A DNA stretch of 64,000 nt from Pseudomonas plecoglossicida NBRC 103162 = DSM 15088 (GTDB lineage: Bacteria > Pseudomonadota > Gammaproteobacteria > Pseudomonadales > Pseudomonadaceae), in contig NZ_BBIV01000021.1 in the NCBI RefSeq assembly GCF_000730665.1, positions 56,334 to 120,333 of the forward strand, written 5' to 3'. Shown here one piece after another: positions 35,404 to 44,774 of the stretch. Made by a program: the position numbers and the translations under genes. Position 1 is the stretch's first letter. Every line of letters starts with the position of its first letter. The notes below the pieces were generated by a model, which saw only the letters and a list, made by a program, of their open reading frames with translations, had not been told where the DNA came from and ran no database searches.

Positions 35404-35490
35404 GTAGGAAAAACCTTGCGAGCTGGGATTTCCTGTATGGAATCCCAGTTTGATCAGGAATATCGAACTGCTACGGTCCGTTTTTCCTAC
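35404..35490. repeat. Nested inverted repeats upstream of a 61-aa gene
   Basis: The outer arms GTAGGAAAAA (35404-35413) and TTTTTCCTAC (35481-35490) enclose an inner hairpin ctgggatt / aatcccag (about 35423-35448). A further related word TGTAGGAC stands at about 35380. The strip is AT-rich compared with the surroundings. It may be the leader of the gene at 35525 or an operator array. The gap 35019-35524 otherwise holds only the elements listed at 35097 and 35136. Confidence 0.5.
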
Positions 35491-35524
35491 AACGGCATGG
35501 AAGCCACCTGCATTTGAGAAACAT

Positions 35525-35710
35525 ATGGACACGTTCAAAACCGCTGCCCTGAAACTGCAAAAAACCCTGCTCACCCTGCGTCAGACGCGAGATCGCTTGC
35601 GGGCCGCAGGTAACGTCGAAGAAGCCGATGAACTGGCGCTGAGAATTGCCCACGTCGAGGAAACCCTTGCGGCCATGCCGCCAGCACTGACGTCACCAAC
35701 CCTGCAGTGA
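35525..35710 (+). CDS. Small helical protein (61 aa), unknown
   Basis: This 61-aa soluble protein begins MDTFKTAALKLQKTLLTLRQ, continues TRDRLRAAGNVEEADELALR and IAHVEETLAAM. It is almost wholly helical with heptad-like leucines, like a short coiled-coil hairpin. GAGA lies seven bases ahead of the ATG. No domain is known. The structured repeats at 35404-35490 lie in its leader, so it may be tightly regulated. Confidence 0.6.
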   Translation: MDTFKTAALKLQKTLLTLRQTRDRLRAAGNVEEADELALRIAHVEETLAAMPPALTSPTLQ

Positions 35711-35760
35711 CAACCTGCAGGGGCTGAGCCAAAACCAGCCCCTGCACTCATGCCTGCCAC

Positions 35761-37020
35761 TCAGGCCAATGCCTCGGCCTGCTGTTGGTTGACGCGACGT
35801 TTCACCATCCGCTGCAACAAGCCCGATACCCCGAAGCCCACCACCGCCAGCACGCACATCAGGCTGAACACGTAGGTGTAGCCCAGCTCTCCCGGGTAGC
35901 GGTCGAGCAGCGAGCCGTAGATCACGTAGGCGAACATCCCCGGCGCATAGCCGATCAGGCAGCCGATGCCGAAGGCGGAGCCGGTGATACGCGAAGGAAT
36001 GCCCACCTCGCTCATCGGTGCCCAGAACACACCGCGCATGGTGAACACCACCAGGGCAAACGTCAGCGTGGCGGCCATGCCGGCATAGATGAAGCTCTCC
36101 TGGCGCGGAATGTTGAGGATGATCAGCATCAGCGGCAGCAACGCCAGGAACGCCCACTTCAGGTAGCGACTCGAACTCTTCAGTACCTTGTCGGCGATGT
36201 AGCCACCGGCCGGCCCGCCGAGCACCTTGAGGAAGTACTGGTTGATGATGCCGTAGGCACCGACCAGCGCCACCGGCAGGTGGTACATGTCCTTGAGGTA
36301 GGGAATGAAGTAGGTCAGGCCGCAGTACACGATGTAGACCATGAACACGTTCAGGCTCACCAGCCAGATACCTGGCGAGCGCACCGCTTCGAGCAGGCCT
36401 TTGCTGCCGATCGGCTCTCGACCGCCTGCCGCCTGCGGGTCGCCCTTGAGCAGGAACAGGGTGAGCACGCCCACGCCGATGTCGATCGCCGAATAGAACA
36501 GGATCGCCGCTTTCAGGCCGGCAGCGCCGGAGCCCAGGGCAACGAAAACACCCAGCGCGCAGAACGCCACCAGGGTATCGACCACTCCGCGCCCGCCTTC
36601 GAGGAAGCCGAACATGCGGCTTTGCTCGTTATCGTTGCCCAGGTTGCGGATGGCCTTGAGCAGCGACGGCCAGAACAGGCAGTCGGCGCACACCGCCAGC
36701 AGGCTGAACACGATCAGCTGCTGATCGAAGCCGGGGAAGCTGGCCAGGTACACGCCCAGCCCACCCGCCCCGATCAGCCCGAGCGGGATCAGCCGGCGCG
36801 TCTCGAAACGGTCGGCGAGAAAGCCGCCCAGCACGAACAGCGCGGTGGCAACGATGGCGTTGGCACTGAGCAACGTGCCGATCTGGGTATGGCTCAGGCC
36901 CATGTGCTCTTGCATGGGGATGTAGAAGGCATCCTTGAGACTGGCCAGCTTGTAGATGGTGCCACCGCCAAGGACGAGGACCAGGAAGCGCAGCCACTTG
37001 GCTTTAGCCTGTGCTGTCAT
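35761..37020 (-). CDS. MFS transporter
   Basis: This 419-aa permease has twelve hydrophobic helices. The MFS signature between helices 2 and 3 is GGFLADRFETRRL, and the related segment in the second half is GGYIADKVLKSSSRYLKW. The N-terminus (MTAQAKAKWLRFLVLVLGGGTIYKLASLKDAFYIPMQ) resembles organophosphate/sugar-acid carriers of the UhpC/GlpT-OFA side of the family. GGAG precedes the ATG. It lies 59 bp downstream of the TIM-barrel gene on the same strand, so it probably imports that enzyme's substrate. Confidence 0.9.
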   Translation of the reverse strand: MTAQAKAKWLRFLVLVLGGGTIYKLASLKDAFYIPMQEHMGLSHTQIGTLLSANAIVATALFVLGGFLADRFETRRLIPLGLIGAGGLGVYLASFPGFDQQLIVFSLLAVCADCLFWPSLLKAIRNLGNDNEQSRMFGFLEGGRGVVDTLVAFCALGVFVALGSGAAGLKAAILFYSAIDIGVGVLTLFLLKGDPQAAGGREPIGSKGLLEAVRSPGIWLVSLNVFMVYIVYCGLTYFIPYLKDMYHLPVALVGAYGIINQYFLKVLGGPAGGYIADKVLKSSSRYLKWAFLALLPLMLIILNIPRQESFIYAGMAATLTFALVVFTMRGVFWAPMSEVGIPSRITGSAFGIGCLIGYAPGMFAYVIYGSLLDRYPGELGYTYVFSLMCVLAVVGFGVSGLLQRMVKRRVNQQQAEALA

Positions 37021-37079
37021 TGTTGTTCTCCACAGTTTCCGGGGTATGGGCGCCGTCGCCGACGGCGGGTCGGGGGTGC

Positions 37080-38135
37080 TCAGTGGTCGGCCAGGGCCAG
37101 TTCGGCCAGCAGGCGCAACTCGCCCAGCAGGCCACGCAGGTAGCGCACCTGGTTGTTGGCCCAGCGGTGTTCGTCGGTGAGCATTCGCTCCAGGCTGTAA
37201 CCCGGCGGCAGCGGGGTTTCGCTCATCTCGCGATAAGGGATGAAGGGGTCGCTGGCTTCGCCTGTCTGGCGGAAGGCAGGTGCGATGTAGTGGTTTTCCT
37301 GCTCGAGGATGAAGGCCACCACTTGCGGACGTTGCTCGCCGAGCAACAGCAGCTCCAGCAACATGCGGGCGCTGGGCAGTTGGTCTTCGGCACTGCCCTG
37401 CAGCACGCCGTAATGGCCAAAGCCGTTGGCCTCGGGGACCACACGCACGCCCTTGAGGTGCACCTGGCGAATGAACGGTGCAAGGTTGGCCAAGGCTGGC
37501 AATGGCTGTTCGCAGGCGTTGATCATGTTGCCGAAGTCGAACAGCGCGTTCAGCCGCGGGTGCCCTACCCGGCGCAGCAAACTGGCGATCTCGTCGCTCT
37601 TGAGTTCTTCGTGCTGCTCGAAGTCGAAGTGCAGGTCGTGCTCATCGGCCAGCTGCGCCAGGCGCCGCAGGTCGTCCTCGATGATGCCCATGACCCGCGA
37701 CAGATGGCCTTCGTAGCGCGAGTAGACGCGGATGTTGCGGCTGCCGATGGCACGGGCCACGGCCACGGCCTGGTCGACGTCCTCGGGCAGGGTGCTGCTG
37801 ATTTCCAGGTGCACGTCCAGGCCGTAGGCACGGGCCTTGGCGGCGAAGGCGGCCAAGCGCTCGGCGGGCATCTGCGAAAGGCTGTTGTGCTCGCCGTCGA
37901 GCAGGTGCAGCGAGAGGCCATCGAGCTCGTGGCGGTAGGCGAAGTCGAGCATGTCCTCGGGGCTGACACGGCCATGGGTCAGGTTGGTCAGCAGTGGGTA
38001 GCCATGGGCGAACAGGCGCAGGCTGTCGAGGCGTTCGAGCAAACGGCGGGCGAGCTCGGGGGTGAGCAGCAGGGGCGTGGCGGCCCCGGCATTGTGGCCC
38101 GTGAGGGCGGCGAAGCGGGCTTGGATAGCTGTCAT
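37080..38135 (-). CDS. Xylose-isomerase-like TIM-barrel protein
   Basis: This 351-aa protein fits the AP_endonuc_2/sugar isomerase-epimerase family: HLEISSTLPEDVDQAVAVARAIGSRNIRVYS, DEHDLHFDFEQHEELKSDEIASLLRRVGHPRLNALFDFGN (metal-binding Glu, Asp and His) and FIRQVHLKGV (His) lie in the expected order. It probably isomerises or epimerises a sugar or polyol. AGGAA precedes the ATG at 38135. It is transcribed with the MFS gene and lies next to a MocR regulator. Its substrate is unknown. Confidence 0.82.
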   Translation of the reverse strand: MTAIQARFAALTGHNAGAATPLLLTPELARRLLERLDSLRLFAHGYPLLTNLTHGRVSPEDMLDFAYRHELDGLSLHLLDGEHNSLSQMPAERLAAFAAKARAYGLDVHLEISSTLPEDVDQAVAVARAIGSRNIRVYSRYEGHLSRVMGIIEDDLRRLAQLADEHDLHFDFEQHEELKSDEIASLLRRVGHPRLNALFDFGNMINACEQPLPALANLAPFIRQVHLKGVRVVPEANGFGHYGVLQGSAEDQLPSARMLLELLLLGEQRPQVVAFILEQENHYIAPAFRQTGEASDPFIPYREMSETPLPPGYSLERMLTDEHRWANNQVRYLRGLLGELRLLAELALADH

Positions 38136-38260
38136 TATTATCATTCCTGAGCGATGCCGGGGTGGCCGGCCCTGCTTTTATCGCTCTGGAATGGTGCTAT
38201 CCCTATATCCATTTACGTTTTGTTCATATGACCACTTTGCCGCCCCGTAGCGCCGCTGCG

Positions 38261-39757
38261 TCACACTTTCAGGCCCAGTCGGCGCATCCCTTCGGCAAGC
38301 CCCTGCACGCGTTGCCGGGCCTGTGCCTGCGGGGTCGCGCCAAAGCCCAGCAACAGCCCGGGCGGCAGGTAACGCTGTAGGCAGTAATCGCGCAACGCAT
38401 AGGTGTAGACCTGGTGCTCCACCAAGCCGCGTGCAAGCGCATCGTCGTCGACCTCTGGCGGCAGCCAGCCGATCAGGTGTAGCCCCGCCTCCACGGGAGC
38501 CACAGCAAGAAAACCAGCCAACTCGCTGTGCAAGGCTTCCAGCAGGCAGGCCTGGCGCTCCTGGTAGAGCGCACGCATGCGCCGGATGTGGCCGAGGAAA
38601 TGGCCGTCGAGCATGAAATCGGCGGTAGTGGCCTGATGCAACGTCGAAGGGCTGCGGTCCATCACCGCGCGAATGGCGCAGAATGGCTCCACCAGAGCTT
38701 CGGGCAGAATCACGTAACCCAGCCGCAGCGACGGGTACAGCACCTTGCTGAAGGTGCCGACGTAGATCACCCGCTGCGACGGGTCCATCGCATACAACGC
38801 CGGCAACGAACGGCCCACGTAACGAAACTCGCTGTCGCAGTCATCCTCGACGATCCACCCCTGGCTACGGGCAGCCCAGTCGATCAACTCGAGCCGGCGT
38901 GCATGGCTCATGGTGGTGCCCAGCGGGTGCTGGCGCGAAGGCGTGGTGAACGCCAGGCGCGCCTGCGGGCCTTCGCGCAGCCCTTGCTGCACGTCCAGAC
39001 CCTGCTCGTCGATGCGCAGCGGCACCAGTTGGCAGCCCAACGCCTGGAAGGCAATGCGCGCGGCAATGTGCCCCGGGTCTTCCATCCACACACTGTCGCC
39101 CGGGTTGAGCAGCAGCATGCCCAGCAGGTTGAACGCCTGCTGGGCGCCGGAGGTGATGACCACCTGATCGACGCTGCAGGCGATGCCGCGTGCATCGAAC
39201 ACGTACTCGACGATCGCTTCGCGCAGGCGCTGCAGGCCCTTGACTTCGCCATAGCCCAGTTGCGCCTTGTCCGGCTTGCGCAGGTGGCGGTTGACCAGGC
39301 GCTTCCACACCGGCATCGGGAAAGCATCGTAGGCAGGGTGGCTGGGCAGCAAGGATACCGGGCATTCAGGCGCCCAGGCGTTGTAGGAGACGCCGCTGAA
39401 ATGGCTGCTGCGCAGCGAATGCACCGCTTGGCTCAGGCTCGACAGACGGGGTGGTCTGGCGGCGAGTTCTGCGTCAGCGCCGCGCCCTTCCCACTCATCG
39501 CCGACATAGGTGCCAGCGCCGGTGCGCGAGGCCAGGAAGCCTTCGGCCGTGAGCAGGTCGAAGGCGTTGAGCAAGGTGATTCGCGACAGCCCCAGCTCCT
39601 TGCACAGCGTGCGGGTCGACGGCAGGCGCGTACCGCCGGTGAGCCGACCGCAGAGGATCTGCTTGCGCACCTGCAAGTACAGCTGCCGGTACAGCGGTAC
39701 TTGGCTGGTGCGATCCAGTTCGACGCCGCTGAGCAGCGCGCCGCCGGGTGTTTTCAT
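38261..39757 (-). CDS. MocR-type regulator (GntR helix-turn-helix plus aminotransferase domain)
   Basis: This 498-aa protein has a GntR winged helix (residues ~15-80; QVPLYRQLYLQVRKQILCGRL and LPSTRTLCKELGLSRITLLNAF) and a fold-type I aminotransferase domain. The PLP lysine is in GTFSKVLYPSLRLGY, with DDCDSEFRY as the cofactor-ring Asp and Tyr. Members bind PLP and a small amine or amino compound. It lies upstream of and in line with the TIM-barrel and MFS genes (125 bp gap), which are its likely targets. Confidence 0.93.
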   Translation of the reverse strand: MKTPGGALLSGVELDRTSQVPLYRQLYLQVRKQILCGRLTGGTRLPSTRTLCKELGLSRITLLNAFDLLTAEGFLASRTGAGTYVGDEWEGRGADAELAARPPRLSSLSQAVHSLRSSHFSGVSYNAWAPECPVSLLPSHPAYDAFPMPVWKRLVNRHLRKPDKAQLGYGEVKGLQRLREAIVEYVFDARGIACSVDQVVITSGAQQAFNLLGMLLLNPGDSVWMEDPGHIAARIAFQALGCQLVPLRIDEQGLDVQQGLREGPQARLAFTTPSRQHPLGTTMSHARRLELIDWAARSQGWIVEDDCDSEFRYVGRSLPALYAMDPSQRVIYVGTFSKVLYPSLRLGYVILPEALVEPFCAIRAVMDRSPSTLHQATTADFMLDGHFLGHIRRMRALYQERQACLLEALHSELAGFLAVAPVEAGLHLIGWLPPEVDDDALARGLVEHQVYTYALRDYCLQRYLPPGLLLGFGATPQAQARQRVQGLAEGMRRLGLKV

Positions 39758-39820
39758 GTCTGCCTGGTCCTGTGAGGAGCGTCGGCGGCTATTGTACGCC
39801 GCGCCCTCGCAGGTTGCGCC

Positions 39821-41506
39821 TCAGACTACCTGGCGCGCAGGCGCATGGCTGCGCTGTTGCTCCTCCCAGTCCGCGACCAGCCCGACCGGCACCTCGGCCG
39901 AGGCCAGCGGCTTGCGCCCGCGCACCAGGTCGGACGCGCGCTCGGCCAGCATGATGGTCGGCGCATTGAGGTTGCCGTTCGGCTCGCTGGGGAACACCGA
40001 CGAGTCGATCACCCGCAGCCCTTGCAGGCCGTGGACACGCAGCTCGGAATCGACCACCGCCATGTCGTCCTCGCCCATGCGGCAAGAGCCGCAAGGGTGC
40101 ATGGTGCTCTCCATGTTGGCGCGCACGAAGGCGTCGATCTGCTCGTCGGTCTGCACATGCGCCCCCGGCGCCAGCTCCTCGCCCCGGTAGCGGTCCATGG
40201 CCGGCTGGCCGATGATTTCCCGGGTCAGGCGCACGCAGCGGCGGAAACCTTCGCGGTCCTCCTCGCGCTCCAGGTAGTTGAAGCGGATTTCCGGGTGCTG
40301 GTACGGGTCGGCCGACAGGGCCCTGACGTGGCCACGGCTCTTGGGTTTGTTCGGCCCGGTGAGCACCATGAAGCCATGCCCCTTGAACGGTTTGTTGCCG
40401 TCGTAACGCATCGCTGCCGGCAGGAAGTGGAACTGGATATCGGGCCAGCGCAGGCCCTTGGCCGAGCGGATGAAGCCACCCGCCTCGAAATGGTTGCTGG
40501 CGCCCAGGCCATCCTTGAACAACAGCCAGCGCAGGCCGATCAGCGCCTTGCCCAGCAGGCTCATCTTGCCATTGAGGGTGACCGGCTCCTTGCAGGCGTA
40601 CTGGATGTAGATTTCCGAGTGGTCCTGCAGGTTCTCGCCGACTCCCGGCAGGTCGTGGCGCACCTCGATGCCGGCCTTGCGCAGCACCGCTGCAGGGCCT
40701 ATGCCTGAACGCTGCAACAGGTGCGGTGAGCCGATCGGCCCCGACGACACCAGCACTTCGCGCTTGCAGTACACCTTGTGGGTCTGGCCGCCCTGATCGT
40801 ATTCCACGCCGACCGCGCGCTTGCCTTCGAGCAGGATGCGCCGGGTCATGGCGTGGGTGACCACGGTCAGGTTGGGCCGGCTCATGGCCGGGCGCAGGTA
40901 GGCATTGGCCGTCGACCAGCGCACGCCATCCTTGACCGTCATGTGCATGGCGCCGAAGCCTTCCTGCATGTAGCCGTTGCAATCGTCGGTCTTGATGTAG
41001 CCCGCCTCGGCACCGGCCTCCACCCAGGCGCCATACAATGGGTTCTGCATGTTGTTGCCGTTGTTGGTGGCCAGCGGGCCAGTGCCCCCGCGGTAGTCGT
41101 CGCCGCCGAACTTGTAGTGCTCGGCACGCTTGAAGTACGGCAGGCAGTTGCGATAGCCCCAGCCCTTGGCGCCCAGGCTTTCCCACTCGTCGAAGTCATG
41201 GGCGTGACCACGGATGTAGACCAGGCCATTGATCGACGAAGAGCCGCCCAGCACCTTGCCACGCGGGCAATGCAGGCGTCGGCCGTCCAGGTGCGGCTCG
41301 GAGGCGGTCTCGTAGTGCCAGTTGTATTTCTTGGTGTTCATCGGCAGCGAGAACGCGCTGGGCATCTGGATCAGCACGCTGCGGTCGCTGCCGCCATACT
41401 CCAGGACCAGCACCGAAGTGCCGGCATCCTCCGTCAGCCGACTGGCCAGGACACAGCCGGCAGACCCGGCACCGATGATGATGTAGTCGTAGTGTTTGTC
41501 ATTCAT
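39821..41506 (-). CDS. GMC oxidoreductase (choline dehydrogenase-like alcohol dehydrogenase)
   Basis: This 561-aa FAD enzyme oxidises an alcohol to the aldehyde. It has the FAD fold [20 protein letters not shown] signature 1 ([20 protein letters not shown]), signature 2 ([15 protein letters not shown]) and the C-terminal catalytic His/Asn region ([12 protein letters not shown] and [18 protein letters not shown]). Length matches BetA, but the operon has no betaine genes. I chose ATG 41506; the longer frame has no similarity. It overlaps the NCS1 permease stop by 8 bp, so it is the last gene of the ureohydrolase operon. Confidence 0.93.
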   Translation of the reverse strand: MNDKHYDYIIIGAGSAGCVLASRLTEDAGTSVLVLEYGGSDRSVLIQMPSAFSLPMNTKKYNWHYETASEPHLDGRRLHCPRGKVLGGSSSINGLVYIRGHAHDFDEWESLGAKGWGYRNCLPYFKRAEHYKFGGDDYRGGTGPLATNNGNNMQNPLYGAWVEAGAEAGYIKTDDCNGYMQEGFGAMHMTVKDGVRWSTANAYLRPAMSRPNLTVVTHAMTRRILLEGKRAVGVEYDQGGQTHKVYCKREVLVSSGPIGSPHLLQRSGIGPAAVLRKAGIEVRHDLPGVGENLQDHSEIYIQYACKEPVTLNGKMSLLGKALIGLRWLLFKDGLGASNHFEAGGFIRSAKGLRWPDIQFHFLPAAMRYDGNKPFKGHGFMVLTGPNKPKSRGHVRALSADPYQHPEIRFNYLEREEDREGFRRCVRLTREIIGQPAMDRYRGEELAPGAHVQTDEQIDAFVRANMESTMHPCGSCRMGEDDMAVVDSELRVHGLQGLRVIDSSVFPSEPNGNLNAPTIMLAERASDLVRGRKPLASAEVPVGLVADWEEQQRSHAPARQVV

Positions 41507-42980
41507 TGCTGTAGCCCTTGGTACGCAGGCCCGCTGCCTGGAGTGTGCATTCATTGCCTTGTGGATAGCTGCCCCAGCCCAGGCGGGCGGCCAACGCACG
41601 GGTCAACCCGTAGTGGACCAGCCCGGCCAGCAGGCAGGACGGCAGCGAAGCGGTGACGAAACGGAAGAAGTGGGTGTTGGCCAGCGTCTGCGGGTTGAAC
41701 ACCACCACGTAGATCGCGAAACCCGCCACCAGCGCGACCAGCGCGATGGGGTTGAAGCCTTTGCAGAAGCGCAGCGGCGAGTCGCCTTGCGCGGCGTACA
41801 GCTGGCGCAGGTTCAGGCGCTGGCGGCGCAGGAAGAAGTAATCGGCGATGCCGATGCCGGCCAGGGCGCTGTTGAGTGCGGAGGTCCACACCAGGAAGAT
41901 GAAGAAGCCGTCGTAGATCCCCGGCAGCAACAGCACGATGGCCACCGGGATCACGCAGAACAGCCCGATCAGCAGGCCCCAGCGCATGGCCCGCAAGCGC
42001 TCCCCGGCCAGCTGGCGCAAGCCGATCACCGCGGTGTAGAGGATGTTGACCATGCCCGTGAGGTTGGCCAGCGCCAGGAAACTCAGCGCCACCACGCCAA
42101 AGCCCAGGCCACCGGCCAGGCGCATCCAGGTGGTCGGGTCGCTGCTGCCCAGGGTCGAGGCGGCGAACAGGCTGACCGTTTCACCCAGCGAAGCGGCGCC
42201 GAAGATGCCCACCAGGTTCGGCCAGAACGCCGTGCGCTGGTTCTTGCACAGGCGCGACAGGTTGCCCAGGTAGGGCCACCAGGAGAACCCTGCGGCAATG
42301 TTGATTTCCACCGCGATCATGAAGTTGACGTGCGGGTCCTCGGACGGCGGCTGCAACGCCGGCATCGCCAGCAGTTCGGCGAAACTGAAGCGCTGGGCGA
42401 TCAGGTACATCAGCGCCAGCATGATCAGGATCAGGCTGGGTGCAATCACCGCGCTCAAGCGCCGGATCATGTCCGGCCCGCGCATGGCCACCGCCGCCGC
42501 CAGGACAATGGCCAGCAAGCCACCTGCGGTGACTATCCAGCTGTCGCCGCCAGCCGGGCGCTGCTGGACCAGGGTGTCGAGGTTGTCCAGGGCGCGCCCG
42601 CACATCAACCCCAGTACCGCCAGCCAGCCCATGGTCAGCACCACCACCGACAACACGTAGACCAGCCGGCTGCCATTGATGCCGAACATGCTGCGCAGGA
42701 AGGTGAACTGCTCGAGCCCGTACTTGCCGCACGGCAAACTGGTTGAGCAGGCAGCGAGGATGACCCCGATGATGTTGCCGATCACCACGGCGCAGATGCC
42801 TTGGCGGGGGCCGACGAACAACGCAGTGGCGCCACCGATCAGGAACACCCAGGTGGCCACCGCCAACGCCGAGTTGGCATAGGCGAAGCCCCAGAAGCCC
42901 CAGACCCGCTCGCTGGGCAGCAAGGGGGTATCGCCGCGCTCGGCGCCCAGGCGGAATTCCTCTTCGCGGGAAGCGCTCAT
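41499..42980 (-). CDS. NCS1-type permease (cytosine/purine/allantoin family)
   Basis: This 493-aa permease has about twelve hydrophobic helices. The N-terminus [31 protein letters not shown] and the helix with [26 protein letters not shown] are NCS1 family features. It likely imports a nitrogen-rich small molecule by Na+ or H+ symport. ATG 42980 overlaps the stop of a 59-aa membrane protein by ATGA, so the two are translationally coupled. The longer frame upstream is not supported. Substrate is unknown, but the operon suggests a guanidino compound. Confidence 0.88.
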   Translation of the reverse strand: MSASREEEFRLGAERGDTPLLPSERVWGFWGFAYANSALAVATWVFLIGGATALFVGPRQGICAVVIGNIIGVILAACSTSLPCGKYGLEQFTFLRSMFGINGSRLVYVLSVVVLTMGWLAVLGLMCGRALDNLDTLVQQRPAGGDSWIVTAGGLLAIVLAAAVAMRGPDMIRRLSAVIAPSLILIMLALMYLIAQRFSFAELLAMPALQPPSEDPHVNFMIAVEINIAAGFSWWPYLGNLSRLCKNQRTAFWPNLVGIFGAASLGETVSLFAASTLGSSDPTTWMRLAGGLGFGVVALSFLALANLTGMVNILYTAVIGLRQLAGERLRAMRWGLLIGLFCVIPVAIVLLLPGIYDGFFIFLVWTSALNSALAGIGIADYFFLRRQRLNLRQLYAAQGDSPLRFCKGFNPIALVALVAGFAIYVVVFNPQTLANTHFFRFVTASLPSCLLAGLVHYGLTRALAARLGWGSYPQGNECTLQAAGLRTKGYSNE

Positions 42981-43156
42981 GGCTGGCCCCCCCACAGGTA
43001 GAAACCAATGACCACGGCCAGCGCAAAAAAGGCCAGCGCGAGGCAATCGGTCACGGTCAACGCACCCGGCCAGCGCTGGCCGGCTTGCAGTTCTTCATAG
43101 GCGCGCAGGCGCCTGTCCAGGTCTTGCGCACGCTCCACATCGACTTCGCTGTTCAT
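42977..43156 (-). CDS. Small membrane protein coupled to the NCS1 permease (59 aa)
   Basis: The protein has a charged cytoplasmic N-terminus (MNSEVDVERAQDLDRRLRAY) and one helix (LTVTDCLALAFFALAVVIGFYLWGG). The ATG at 43156 has GAGG eight bases ahead. The TGA stop overlaps the permease ATG (ATGA). Size and position are those of a small transporter subunit or stabiliser, as seen for other carriers. I know no named family. Confidence 0.7.
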   Translation of the reverse strand: MNSEVDVERAQDLDRRLRAYEELQAGQRWPGALTVTDCLALAFFALAVVIGFYLWGGQP

Positions 43157-43252
43157 GGGCATCACCTCGGTGGGTTCTTGTTCTTGGAATACGATGCATG
43201 CCGATTGGCCAGCGCCGCGGCCCGCAGGCAACGGCGCTGGCGGCCCTGTCAC

Positions 43253-44761
43253 TCAGGGCAGGGTGATCCACACGGCTTTGGTTTCCAGCAGAAATTCCAG
43301 CTGCTCTGCCCCCATGTCCTTGCCATAGCCCGATTGCTTGTAGCCACCGAACGGCATGGACGGGTCCAGGGTGCTGTGGGCATTGACGTACACGGTGCCC
43401 GCGCGCAGCCGCGGGATCAGGCCGTGCACGCGGCCCAGGTCATTGGAGTAGATCGCCGCCGCCAGGCCGAACGCCGAATCGTTGGCCAGGGCGAGTGCCT
43501 CCTCCTGGCTGTCGAAGGGCTGGGTCACCAGCACCGGGCCGAAGATCTCTTCCTGGACCACGCGCATGTCGTTGCGGCAGTTGGCGAAGATGGTCGGCTG
43601 CACGTAGTAGCCCGGGCCCTCGACGGGATTGCCGCCGTAGTACAGCTGCGCCCCTTCGGCCTTGCCCAGGGCGATGTAGTCGAGCACGCTCTGCTGTTGC
43701 TTGCGCGACACCATCGGGCTGATGAAGCAGTCCGGGTCGAGGCCGGGCGCGATCTTCAGCGTTGCGGTGTATTCGGCCAGGGCCTTGAGGAACTGCGGGT
43801 AGATGCTGCGTTCGACGTAAGCCCGCGTGCCGGCATCGCAGACTTGCCCGGAGTTGAAGAACACGCCGTTGGCCACCGCCTGCGCCGCCGCCTGGATATC
43901 GGCATCGGCGAACACGATCACCGGCGACTTGCCGCCCAGCTCCAGGGTCAGGCGCTTCATCTGGTCCATCGCCGTCTTGCCCACCGAGCAACCGACCGGG
44001 GTGGAGCCGGTGAAGCTCAGCTTGTCGATGCCCGGGTGGCTGGACATCGCCGTGCCGACCACGCTGCCGCGCCCGGTGACGATGTTGATCACGCCGCCCG
44101 GAATGCCGGCTTCCTCGACCAGCTCGGCAAAGCGCAGGGCTGACAGCGAAGTCAGCTCGGCCGGCTTGACCACCACGGTGCAGCCGGTCGCCAGCGCAGC
44201 GCCAAGCTTCCAGGCCATGGTCTGCAACGGAAAGTTCCAGGGCACGATCACCCCCACTACCCCCACCGGCTCCTTGCGGGTGTAGGCCAGGTAGTTGCCC
44301 GGCAGCGAGGGCTCGACGGTGCGCCCGTGGATCTTGCTGGCCCAGCCGGCGAAGTAGCGGAAGGTATCGACGGTGCCCTGGATGTCCACGGCGCGCGCCT
44401 GCTCCACCGACTTGCCCATGTCGATCGATTCGATCTGCGCCAGCTCGTCGGCGTTGCGCTCGATCAGGTCCGCCAGGCGATGCAGCAGGCGCTCGCGTTC
44501 CAGGGGCTTGAGCTGGCTCCAGGGGCCGCCGTCGAACTGCGCCCGGGCCGCCTGCACGGCGCGGTCGAGGTCGTCGGCGGTGCCCATGGGAATGTGCGTC
44601 AGCACAGCCTCGGTGGAGGGTTCGATCACTTCGCTGGTGGCGCCGTCGCTGGCCTCGGCCCAGGCGCCGCCGATGAACTGGCGCTGGGGCTTGGACAGGA
44701 AGCGCTGGGTAGCTTCCAGCACACCGAATGCCTGCAGATAGTCTTTAACCTTGTTGTCCAC
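43253..44761 (-). CDS. NAD(P)-dependent aldehyde dehydrogenase
   Basis: This 502-aa enzyme oxidises an aldehyde to the acid. It has the cofactor and oxyanion Asn in PWNFP (176), the general base Glu274 in LELGGKSP and the nucleophile Cys308 in FNSGQVCDAGTR. The GTG at 44761 has GGGGA seven bases ahead and avoids overlap with the ureohydrolase gene; an ATG at 44797 is possible but has no ribosome site. It lies between the ureohydrolase and the permease in one operon and probably takes the GMC enzyme's product. Confidence 0.9.
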   Translation of the reverse strand: MDNKVKDYLQAFGVLEATQRFLSKPQRQFIGGAWAEASDGATSEVIEPSTEAVLTHIPMGTADDLDRAVQAARAQFDGGPWSQLKPLERERLLHRLADLIERNADELAQIESIDMGKSVEQARAVDIQGTVDTFRYFAGWASKIHGRTVEPSLPGNYLAYTRKEPVGVVGVIVPWNFPLQTMAWKLGAALATGCTVVVKPAELTSLSALRFAELVEEAGIPGGVINIVTGRGSVVGTAMSSHPGIDKLSFTGSTPVGCSVGKTAMDQMKRLTLELGGKSPVIVFADADIQAAAQAVANGVFFNSGQVCDAGTRAYVERSIYPQFLKALAEYTATLKIAPGLDPDCFISPMVSRKQQQSVLDYIALGKAEGAQLYYGGNPVEGPGYYVQPTIFANCRNDMRVVQEEIFGPVLVTQPFDSQEEALALANDSAFGLAAAIYSNDLGRVHGLIPRLRAGTVYVNAHSTLDPSMPFGGYKQSGYGKDMGAEQLEFLLETKAVWITLP

Positions 44762-44774
44762 GGTGTATCCCCGG

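Noticed and set aside
42181..43026. 281-aa frame shifted relative to the NCS1 permease
   Set aside because: It is an out-of-frame reading of the permease gene with Arg- and His-rich composition.
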